From positions 310,001-374,000 of the forward strand of contig NZ_KZ679042.1 of the NCBI RefSeq assembly GCF_003024195.1: a stretch of DNA of 64,000 bases, given 5' to 3'. Numbering within the stretch: position 1 is the stretch's first letter; each line of letters opens with the position of its first letter. Origin of the DNA: Streptomyces dioscori. GTDB lineage: Bacteria; Actinomycetota; Actinomycetes; Streptomycetales; Streptomycetaceae. Made by a program: the position numbers and the translations under genes. Of this stretch, positions 17,606 to 25,363 are shown one piece after another. Under the pieces are notes generated by a model, which was not told where the DNA came from, searched no databases, and saw only the letters and a list, made by a program, of their open reading frames with translations.

Positions 17606-18921
17606 TGGGCACGTCCGGCGACGAGGAAAACGGGGTGGCCGGCCTGGGCCGCCCGGGTGGAACAGGCCAGGTGGCGGGCGGCTGGGGCAACGGCGACCTC
17701 GGCTCCTCCGACGACCGTGCGCAGTTCTCCGCGTTGCTGGAGGACAGTGTCGAGGACCTGTACGAGCATGCGCCCTGCGGTTATCTGTCGACCCTGCTGG
17801 ACGGCAGGATCGCGAAGGTCAACACCACGCTGCTGGACTGGCTGGGCTACGAGCGGGACGACCTGCTGGGCCGCAGGCACTTCTCCGACCTGCTGACCGT
17901 GGGCGGGCGGCTCTACCACGAGACCCACTTCGCCCCGCTGCTGGGAATGCAGGGCGAGGTCAGTGGCATCGCCCTGGAACTCAAGGCCGCCGACGGCTCC
18001 CGCCTGCCGGTCCTGGTCACCTCGACCGTGCGGACGGGCAGGGACGGGCGGCCACTGCTGATCCGTACCACCCTCTTCGACGCGCGCGACCGCCGCGCCT
18101 ACGAGACCGAGCTGCTGCGTGCCCGCAAGGAGGCCGAGCGGGAACGCGAACGGCTCCAGCGTTTGGCCGCCACCCTGCAGAAGACATTGCTGCCGCCGAC
18201 CCTGGCCAACGTTCCTGGGCTGGACGTGTCCGCGTACTACCACATCGCCTCCGTCGACGAGGTCGGCGGCGACTTCTACGACCTGTTCCCGCTGGCCGAG
18301 GGCACCTGGGGACTGTTCCTGGGCGATGTGTGCGGCAAGGGGGCCGCCGCGGCGGCCGTCACCTCGCTGACCCGCTACACCCTGCGGGCCGCAGCCGTGT
18401 ACAACCCCGACCCTGACGCCGTCCTCCGCAACCTCAACACGGTCCTCAACCACGAGTACAACGGCGCCGACCCCCGCTTCTGCACGGTCATCTTCGGGCT
18501 GCTGACCCCGGACCCGGACCGGGGCGGCTTCCACATCACCCTGGCCAGTGGCGGGCATCCGCCGGCCCTGCTGATGCGCGCCGACGGCACCACCGACTAC
18601 CTGCCCACCCCGGGTGGGCAGCTCATCGGTGTCCTGGCCGACGCCCACATCGCCACCACGGCCGTCCGGCTGGCCCCCGGCGACACCCTGCTGCTGCACA
18701 CCGACGGACTCACCGAGGCCCACGTCAACGCCGTCGACGGCGTCGACCGCTACGGTGACGACGCCCTTCTCGATTTCGCCCGCACGCTGGCTCCCACCAC
18801 CGCATCGGCCACCGTCGACGCGATCCGCGACCTGCTCGACACCTTCGGCAGTGGAGTGGACGACGACACCGCCGTCCTGGCCATCCATGTGCCCCGACCT
18901 CCCAGTGAAGAGCTCCAGTGA
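17605..18921 (+). CDS. rsbP: PAS-PP2C (SpoIIE-type) serine phosphatase, RsbP-like
   Basis: A 438-residue signalling phosphatase. A PAS domain (about residues 48-165, LYEHAPCGYLSTLLDGRIAK) is followed by a coiled-coil linker (about 166-195) and a SpoIIE/PP2C domain. The metal-binding Asp residues are visible in DEVGGDFYDLF, FLGDVCGKG, HTDGLTEA and VDDDTAVLAIHV. In B. subtilis, RsbP with RsbQ dephosphorylates the STAS antagonist RsbV; here the next gene is a STAS protein. The start overlaps the rsbQ-like stop, and the stop overlaps the STAS start. Confidence 0.93.
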   Translation: MGTSGDEENGVAGLGRPGGTGQVAGGWGNGDLGSSDDRAQFSALLEDSVEDLYEHAPCGYLSTLLDGRIAKVNTTLLDWLGYERDDLLGRRHFSDLLTVGGRLYHETHFAPLLGMQGEVSGIALELKAADGSRLPVLVTSTVRTGRDGRPLLIRTTLFDARDRRAYETELLRARKEAERERERLQRLAATLQKTLLPPTLANVPGLDVSAYYHIASVDEVGGDFYDLFPLAEGTWGLFLGDVCGKGAAAAAVTSLTRYTLRAAAVYNPDPDAVLRNLNTVLNHEYNGADPRFCTVIFGLLTPDPDRGGFHITLASGGHPPALLMRADGTTDYLPTPGGQLIGVLADAHIATTAVRLAPGDTLLLHTDGLTEAHVNAVDGVDRYGDDALLDFARTLAPTTASATVDAIRDLLDTFGSGVDDDTAVLAIHVPRPPSEELQ

Positions 18922-19277
18922 CGCAGCGCCTGACCCTCCGCACCCGCACCGCTCCCGCCGGAGCGGTCATCGAGCTGGCCGGGGACCTGGACCATCACAG
19001 CGCCCCCGAGGTACGCGCCGCGCTGCCGGGGCTCGACCTGCGTCCGGGCCAGCAGCTCGTCCTGGACCTCGGCGACGTCACTTTCTGCGACTCCAGTGGT
19101 ATCACCGTGCTCATCGCCGCCCGCAACCACGCCCTGACGGCCGGTGCGGGCATCGCCCTGGCCGCCGTCCCCGATCCCGTCAGCCGGATCTTCCGCATCT
19201 GCGGCCTGGACCAGGTCTTCCCCGTCCACCCGACGGCCCTGGCCGCCGAAACGGCCTGGCGCCCGACCGCGGGCTGA
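18918..19277 (+). CDS. STAS-domain anti-anti-sigma factor (RsbV/SpoIIAA-like)
   Basis: A 119-residue STAS protein. The phosphorylatable serine lies in VTFCDSSGITVLI. When dephosphorylated by the upstream phosphatase it should bind an anti-sigma kinase and free a sigma factor. The GTG start overlaps the rsbP-like stop (GTGA), which makes it the third member of a coupled operon. No sigma factor or RsbW-type kinase is in the window, so the partner-switching partners must lie elsewhere. Confidence 0.92.
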   Translation: MTQRLTLRTRTAPAGAVIELAGDLDHHSAPEVRAALPGLDLRPGQQLVLDLGDVTFCDSSGITVLIAARNHALTAGAGIALAAVPDPVSRIFRICGLDQVFPVHPTALAAETAWRPTAG

Positions 19278-19338
19278 CACCGGGTCCCGGGTGCCGGGCG
19301 CACTCCCGGAGGGAGACCGTCCCGCCGGGGCGTAGCGT

Positions 19339-22300
19339 TCAGCTGGTGCCCGCGTCGTCGCCCGGCGCGAGAAGTCCTCGAAGACGTTCCAGGGCTCCGT
19401 CGTCGGGACGGGCGTCCTCCAAAGCCGCAAGAAAAGCCCGTCGGGCCACCGGACCACCCTCGCCGTAGAGGTACCGGGCGATCTCCCGCAGGTGGTCGCG
19501 CGCCACGTTGAGGTCCGCGATGGGTGGCAGGCCGACCGAACCCATACGCTGACGCATGTCCAGCAGGATCGACCCGCGGAAACCATGGCTGCCCATGTCC
19601 TGCAGGGCTTCCAACGCCTCCACCAGTCCTAGCTCGGCCTCGACGGTGGCGGGATCGGACGTCACAGCGCCCCCGGCAAGGATTCCGACCACCTCATCGA
19701 GATCGGCCGGCGTCCATGTCGCGGCAAGGCACCGTGCACGGGCCGCAACGAGCGCGGATCGAAGATTCAAACGAGTGGGGAAGTCGGCTGTGAGGATCCT
19801 GAGGTGGCTGACCGCCTCCGGAGTACCGCGACGGCTCAGCGTCGCAGGCAGTGACTCGCGCCAGTCCAGGGCCTCCATCTCCGGAGTCATCGTGTACACG
19901 CCGAGCGGACGGCTGCTCCCCTCCTGGGGGAAGACTGCGCTGAGCCATCGGTACAGCGTGCTCAGCCCTGCTTCATCCGCGCAGACCTCGACATGCCCGT
20001 GCTCGGAACGCCCACCGCATTTCAGCGCGAGCGCTCTGCTGAAACGATCGGATGCGTCGATCAGTCGCTCCAGTCGTGGCCATGCCTCGAAACCGTCGGC
20101 TTCCAGAAGCAACGCAGCGGCAAGCGCGGGAAGATCCATATCTGTGTCAACGCCGTCCTGCTCCACCGCTGACAGGGCTGACTCGACAGCCGACCGTGCG
20201 AGCCCGCTGTCCACAGGGAGCAGACGGGTGAGGAGACGGCACCAAGTCTGGATCAGCGCCGCTCGACCGTGCTCCTTCTCGAACGCCGCCGCCGAAACGG
20301 ACCACGCATCCGCCGCGGGAGCGGAATTGAAGTCGGGAAGCAGTACCGCGGAGAGCGCGGCCAAGGAGTTCTCCCACAGTTCTGTGACCAGGGGCGACCA
20401 GTTCGCCTCCACGCGCTCCAGCACGAGCGGCGGAATACCTTCGTTCAGTTGTGCTCTCGCGGCCACAGCCATTGCACGGGCGATCGCTTGCGCATCGTTG
20501 GCCAGGGCCCTCTGCAACAGCAGGCTCCATGTGGTGGACGAGGTCACGTACCAGGGATCGGCGATCGCGCCGGCCCACACGCTCCAGCGGTCGGCGTCGA
20601 GGTCGTCCAGTCGGTCCTCGCGGTCGAGCAGGATCAACGCAAGCAGACCGGCCCAGGCACGTTTGTCCCGCTTGCCCAGTCCGAGCCATTCATCGGCATG
20701 ATCGTGCTCACGGCGCAGGAACTCCAGGGCGCAGCCGGGGAGATGGGCGAGTTCGTCCGCCGTGAATACGGCGTAGCCGGGCCAGTCGCGGATGTCGTCT
20801 TCAAAGCGCTGCTGACCTCGGCCGGTGTTCGGATCGAACTGCATGTTCCAGAGCAGCAGCCAGAAGGCGTCCGTGTCGTGCAGGCGGGCCCGCTCCAGAA
20901 GTCTCCGTTGCGCCGCGATGTGCTTCGCCTTTTCCGGCCACGGCTCCGGAGAGTCGGACCGGTAGCTCATGCGCCACGCTGTGGCCAGTTCACCGTCGAT
21001 CCGGATGGGCTCGTAGAACCAGCTCAGGTACGGCCAGGCCGGGTTGTCCTGGTTCCGATAAGCGAGTTCGAAGTGTTCTCCGCCCTGTGGAGCGAACAGG
21101 AGACCCACCAGCCGGGCGTACACGTCCGCGAGTTCGGGACTGTCGGCGAAGTCGGCCGCGTTCCGAAGAGCCCAGGTGAAGTCATCTGCGCCGAGCAGCA
21201 TGTGACGATCGCCGTGAGGGTCGTGTTCCTCCGCGAATCCCCGTCGGCGGGGCTCCCATTCACGCACGACGAGCAATGCGAAATAGGGCATGGCCTGTCC
21301 CTCGCTCAGGCCGTGGACGAGTAGTGCGTGGGCAAGCGCGTGTCGCAGTTCTCGAACCGCGGTCGGCTCCAGCCCGTCCGGTGTGACCGGGTTGAGGGCG
21401 TGCGGGAACTCCACCTTCTCGTGACTCAGTATGTGCACGGTGATGATCCGGGCCAGTTGCGGAAGCATCGATTCGGCGTCGGGGACGCTCAGCGCCCGGT
21501 CGACCGTGTCCGATACGAGCCTGCCCTCCGTGAACCTGTGCGTCTTGCCGGAGGCCCCGGCTGCGTCCTCCTGCACGACCCGCGCCAGCCAGGTCACGAG
21601 TTGGGGCACTTCCGCATCAGGACAAACTGTGGGCAGAGTAGCGACGAAGGACTCGTACATCCCGTAACGGTCGCTGCTCGGTGGCTCGCTGAGAGCGTCG
21701 AGCACGGTCGCCGTGTCGAGGTATCGGGGCCAGAGGAGGCGCAACAGAACACCCCTGAGGTCACGGCCCGGGTCCATCCCCGTTTCCGGTGCGAGCGTCT
21801 CCAGCACCGCGCTCAGGGCTGGTGCGGCCAAGGTCTCGTCGCAGACGAAGGCGGCCTTGGCGGCGTGCGCGCGACTGCCTGCGGGCCACCGGGCGTCCGC
21901 CGTCACCTTCAGCAGCAGTGGTGCCAGGTCCGGTGAAGGGCACTGCTCCGCGAGCCTCAGCGCCACCTCGACCTTCGCCCGGGTCTCCCAGTCCTCGAAG
22001 TCCTTCGGATCCAGCGTGAGCACAGGGGCGAGCTGACGGCCCAGACCGGGATGTCCCAGCACCCAGCGGGTCAGTTCCCAGCGGGCCTCGCCGAATTCGA
22101 CATCGGCGGCCCTCTCCAGCAGGCGACGGACGATCAGTTCCCTGACATTGTCGGAATCGACAAGTCCGCTGTGCACCGTCAGGCTCTCCGGGTCCGCCGA
22201 GGCGAGCCACTGGATACGGTCGGGAGCCAGGGCAACCAGCCACGCGGCGGTCTCCCGGAGCGACACGGGGATGCCCGCCGTCTCCTGATCCGGCGTTCCG

Positions 22301-23508
22301 ACCAGGAACAGTCGGCGGAGTGCGGCGTCGGGGACGGAGCGGGAAATGAGGTGCTGAGCAGCGAGGAACGCGGCGAGCGACGAGTGCCGGAAAGTGGATC
22401 TGCGGTTTCCGCTCGCCGTGAACAGCCCCGTGGAGAGCACCTCTTCGATGACGGCCGCGGTCACTTGGAAAGGCTGACAGCCCGAGGTTCTCTCGGTGCC
22501 TCCGGCGAGGGTTCCGACGTCCAGGTCGGTCGTGCTCGGTCGCCCTTCCAGCAGGCTTCCGTGCCACAGGGTGCGCCGCCCCGACAACACGAGCCTCGCA
22601 GCCATGCGTCCCGCGACTTCCAGACGCTGCTGCCATGTCGTGGCCGGGGCGGACTTGGGGCGCCGGAAGAAGTCGTACTCCTGGGTCAGCAGCCGGACCG
22701 CGTCCTCGAAGAGTTCCTTGGCACTGCCTCTGAGCGTGCGACTGACCCGGTACTCACGAACGATGAGTTCCAGGGTGAGAGGCACACTCGCAAGGGCTCC
22801 GGCACGCCGGGCGACGAGTTCGGAGATCAGCTGCTCGCCCTCGACGCCGGCGCTGTCGACGAGCGTCACCGCGTCGGCCCGTGACAGCGGGGCGAGGTCC
22901 ACCAGAGAGCACCTGCCGAAAGCGTGTTGGAGGACACGCGTCAGATCGGGTGGGTAGTCCCCCGTACGACAGGCGACCAGCAGCTTCAGTTTCCCGACGT
23001 CCTTGCCCCTCAGCCCCAGCTTGAGGTAGGTGGGCAGGCTGTTGCAGATCTCACTCTCGTCGGCCTGGTCGATCACCACCGTCACGTTTCCCGTGCTCGA
23101 CGACGGGTTCTGCCCCGCGGCCACGCTCGGCAGCCCGGCGAGGTGCCGGCCCAGGACCATGTCCCAGGTGGCCGCTGTCACATCCGGACCGTCGACCCAC
23201 ACACAGAAATCCGCACCCTCGCCAAGTGCCAAGTCGTCCCACGTCGGCAGCCCCTGCACCAGAGACCTGAACACCGTGCTCTTTCCGGCGCCTGGCTCGC
23301 CCAGCAGTACCGTCGCCCCTTCACCCGACACGCCGTCCGGGGTGACAAGCGCACCTGGCACTGCCTCGGCCCCGGGTGGCAGCACCAAGTGCCCGCCGCT
23401 CAGGAATCCATCGTTGTCGAGCGGGAACAGGTCCCCGTCGAGCGAACTGTCAGCGCGTACGCGGCACAGCCGTGGGACTTGTACCGTGAAGATTCCGTTC
23501 GTCATCAC
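19339..23508 (-). CDS. NACHT-like STAND NTPase with C-terminal adaptor domain (conflict/immunity protein)
   Basis: A 1389-residue NLR-like ATPase. Residues 66-80 form Walker A (VLLGEPGAGKST), 142-151 Walker B (VTVVIDQADE), and ACRTGDYP around Arg181 the sensor region. FRHSSLAAFLAAQHL (373-387) matches the F-x-H motif at the end of NACHT-type modules. Residues ~400-1285 are all-helical and probably form HEAT-like repeats that sense a target. Residues ~1295-1382 are homologous to the C-terminus of the SEFIR protein encoded upstream (about 42 of 87 positions identical by eye). The GTG at 23508 or ATG at 23505 overlaps the upstream stop. Such ATPases oligomerise on sensing infection and recruit an effector. 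Confidence 0.85.
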   Translation of the reverse strand: MMTNGIFTVQVPRLCRVRADSSLDGDLFPLDNDGFLSGGHLVLPPGAEAVPGALVTPDGVSGEGATVLLGEPGAGKSTVFRSLVQGLPTWDDLALGEGADFCVWVDGPDVTAATWDMVLGRHLAGLPSVAAGQNPSSSTGNVTVVIDQADESEICNSLPTYLKLGLRGKDVGKLKLLVACRTGDYPPDLTRVLQHAFGRCSLVDLAPLSRADAVTLVDSAGVEGEQLISELVARRAGALASVPLTLELIVREYRVSRTLRGSAKELFEDAVRLLTQEYDFFRRPKSAPATTWQQRLEVAGRMAARLVLSGRRTLWHGSLLEGRPSTTDLDVGTLAGGTERTSGCQPFQVTAAVIEEVLSTGLFTASGNRRSTFRHSSLAAFLAAQHLISRSVPDAALRRLFLVGTPDQETAGIPVSLRETAAWLVALAPDRIQWLASADPESLTVHSGLVDSDNVRELIVRRLLERAADVEFGEARWELTRWVLGHPGLGRQLAPVLTLDPKDFEDWETRAKVEVALRLAEQCPSPDLAPLLLKVTADARWPAGSRAHAAKAAFVCDETLAAPALSAVLETLAPETGMDPGRDLRGVLLRLLWPRYLDTATVLDALSEPPSSDRYGMYESFVATLPTVCPDAEVPQLVTWLARVVQEDAAGASGKTHRFTEGRLVSDTVDRALSVPDAESMLPQLARIITVHILSHEKVEFPHALNPVTPDGLEPTAVRELRHALAHALLVHGLSEGQAMPYFALLVVREWEPRRRGFAEEHDPHGDRHMLLGADDFTWALRNAADFADSPELADVYARLVGLLFAPQGGEHFELAYRNQDNPAWPYLSWFYEPIRIDGELATAWRMSYRSDSPEPWPEKAKHIAAQRRLLERARLHDTDAFWLLLWNMQFDPNTGRGQQRFEDDIRDWPGYAVFTADELAHLPGCALEFLRREHDHADEWLGLGKRDKRAWAGLLALILLDREDRLDDLDADRWSVWAGAIADPWYVTSSTTWSLLLQRALANDAQAIARAMAVAARAQLNEGIPPLVLERVEANWSPLVTELWENSLAALSAVLLPDFNSAPAADAWSVSAAAFEKEHGRAALIQTWCRLLTRLLPVDSGLARSAVESALSAVEQDGVDTDMDLPALAAALLLEADGFEAWPRLERLIDASDRFSRALALKCGGRSEHGHVEVCADEAGLSTLYRWLSAVFPQEGSSRPLGVYTMTPEMEALDWRESLPATLSRRGTPEAVSHLRILTADFPTRLNLRSALVAARARCLAATWTPADLDEVVGILAGGAVTSDPATVEAELGLVEALEALQDMGSHGFRGSILLDMRQRMGSVGLPPIADLNVARDHLREIARYLYGEGGPVARRAFLAALEDARPDDGALERLRGLLAPGDDAGTS

Positions 23509-24413
23509 ACCAACCGGGCCAGCCGCTCCAGCGCCGCATCGTCAGGACGGGCGAATTCAAGAGCGGCGCGGAGCGCCCTGCGCGCGGCCGGAGGATCCCG
23601 GTAGTCGTTCATCCGTCGGACGATCTCGCGCACGTGATCACGGGCCATGGGCAGTTCCGCAGCCATGAACGCATGCGACAGGCCAAGTTCCCTCCCCATG
23701 TCGGAGAGAAGGGCCTGCCGAAAATCCGCCTTCGACATGTCGCCGAAGGCCATCAGAGCGTTGACCCAATCAGTGTCCCGCACAACAACCGTCGGGCCAG
23801 TGAGAGCGTTTCCCGCGGTTGCCCTCCCGCCCTCTCCTGCCGTCGTCGTGTCGCGCCGTGGGGGCAGGTCCGGTCGCAGGCCGAGAGGGGGCACGGTCTC
23901 GTAAGGCTGATCGGTGAGGTAGCGCAGGAGCTTCTCCGCACCGGTGGAATCGATCGGATCGACGGTGTAGTGGGTGACGGTGTGACCACCGAGAAACGCC
24001 GGCAGGTCCTCGCGGCTGCCTCCAGGAAGCACAACGCGCAGGATCCGCTTGTACCACGTGGCGAGATCGACATAGACGTAGTTCTTGATCAACCTGGCTT
24101 CCCAGGCAACACCTTCCCCGGTTCCAGGCTCCTCCGTCCCCTCAGCACGACGCTTGTAGGCGGGCGAGGCGATGGTCAGCACATAGTCGGCCGCCTCGAA
24201 CTCCCGTTGCATCCAAGCCGCCCAGTCCTGGGGCTGTTCCGCAGCCGGGCGATCCAGCCGCGCGTCGATGCCGTGCTCACGCAGGAGAATCCACAACGCC
24301 CGTACCCCCTCGGCATGCGTACCGCCGTCGGACTCGTGGGCGTAGGAGATGAACACGCGGGGGCCCTCGGCCGGCTCCATGCCGGTGTCCGCCCCTGCTG
24401 AAATGTGCGTCAT
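23505..24413 (-). CDS. SEFIR-domain effector with the shared C-terminal adaptor domain
   Basis: A 302-residue protein. Residues ~18-165 are a SEFIR domain, a TIR relative: PRVFISYAHESD, then VRALWILLREHGIDARLD, WAAWMQREFEAADYVLTIASPAYKRR. A Thr/Gly/Arg linker (183-212) leads to the ~87-residue C-terminal module (214-302) shared with the NACHT-like ATPase, including ARDH-x-REI and ARPDD-x-ALERL. It is the first gene of the pair, and its stop overlaps the ATPase start. Bacterial SEFIR/TIR proteins in defence systems often degrade NAD+ or act as signalling adaptors; a catalytic residue cannot be confirmed here. An inner ATG at 24380 is a possible alternative start. Confidence 0.86.
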   Translation of the reverse strand: MTHISAGADTGMEPAEGPRVFISYAHESDGGTHAEGVRALWILLREHGIDARLDRPAAEQPQDWAAWMQREFEAADYVLTIASPAYKRRAEGTEEPGTGEGVAWEARLIKNYVYVDLATWYKRILRVVLPGGSREDLPAFLGGHTVTHYTVDPIDSTGAEKLLRYLTDQPYETVPPLGLRPDLPPRRDTTTAGEGGRATAGNALTGPTVVVRDTDWVNALMAFGDMSKADFRQALLSDMGRELGLSHAFMAAELPMARDHVREIVRRMNDYRDPPAARRALRAALEFARPDDAALERLARLV

Positions 24414-24604
24414 TCTGCGATCCCGTCACCGGCCACCCGTGGTTGCGTGCACACCGCGGCCGGTGTGAACGGCACATGCCGCTGACCTCGCACCACCCCG
24501 CAGCATCCCCATCATAGGTAGTGGGTCGCTGCGTCCGAGTCGGCATCTGCGGGGAACCGACCGGTTCGCCGGCCCACGAGTGATGCCACCCGTGGGCCGG
24601 CGGT

Positions 24605-25363
24605 TCACAGGCCGAGGTAGATCCGGCGCACCCGCGTGTCCTGGCTGAGTTCCTCGGAGGTGCCCGTCATGGCGACGCTGCCGTTCTCCATGACCAGGCA
24701 GTGACTCGTCGCGCCGAAGGTGAGTTTGGCGTTCTGCTCGACGAGCAGCAGGCTCAGGCCGTCCTCGCGCAGGCGTTTCAGCGCGCTCAGGATCTCCCCG
24801 ACCAGCTTGGGCGAGAGCCCCATGGACGGTTCGTCGAGGAGGAGGATGCGCGGCCCGGCCATCAGGGCGCGGCCGATGGAGAGCATCTGCTGCTGTCCGC
24901 CGGAGAGCGCGCCCGCCAGCCGCCCGCCCATCTCGCCCAGTACAGGGAAGAGTTCGTGCACCTCCGCCAGCGTGGCCCGGGTTCCGGCGTCCCACCGGCG
25001 GGCGTACGCGCCGAGCAGCAGGTTCTTCTCCACGGTCAGGCCGGGGAACACATGCCTGCCCTCCGGTACGTAGCCGATGCCGTGCCGGACCATGTCGCGG
25101 GCCCGCACCCGGGTCAGGTCGCGCTCGCCCAGGGTGATGCGTCCGCCGCCCCGCGGTACCAGTCCCATCAGGGCCTTGAGCGTGGAGGTCTTGCCCGCGC
25201 CGTTGGCGCCGATGATGCCCACCGATGCCCCGGGCGCCACGCTGAAGCTGATGGAGCTGACCGCGCGGACCCCGCCGTAGTGCACGGACAGGCCGTCGAC
25301 GGCGAGGGTGGCCGGTGTGCCGGGGCCGGGTGCGGTCGTTCGCCGGAACGGGATCGTCCTCAT
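24605..25363 (-). CDS. livF: Branched-chain amino acid-type ABC transporter ATP-binding protein LivF
   Basis: A 252-residue ATPase of the HAAT (branched-chain amino acid) importer family. It has Walker A GANGAGKTS, signature LSGGQQQMLSIGRALM, Walker B ILLLDEPSMGLSP and the LivF-typical YVPEGRHVFPGLTVEKNLLLGA. The ATG at 25363 has GGAGG seven bases upstream and overlaps the stop of the LivM-LivG fusion (ATGA). It is the last gene of an importer operon running 29304 to 24605; the substrate is probably an organic acid or amino acid used by the neighbouring enzymes. Confidence 0.93.
   Translation of the reverse strand: MRTIPFRRTTAPGPGTPATLAVDGLSVHYGGVRAVSSISFSVAPGASVGIIGANGAGKTSTLKALMGLVPRGGGRITLGERDLTRVRARDMVRHGIGYVPEGRHVFPGLTVEKNLLLGAYARRWDAGTRATLAEVHELFPVLGEMGGRLAGALSGGQQQMLSIGRALMAGPRILLLDEPSMGLSPKLVGEILSALKRLREDGLSLLLVEQNAKLTFGATSHCLVMENGSVAMTGTSEELSQDTRVRRIYLGL

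Noticed and set aside
17248..18888. 546-codon minus-strand open frame
   Set aside because: Lies opposite the rsbP-like gene, whose PAS and PP2C motifs are intact; the antisense product shows none.
19278..19338. Terminator between the STAS gene and the NACHT-like gene
   Set aside because: The CCGGG-T-CCCGG dyad is too compact, and no longer stem could be drawn.
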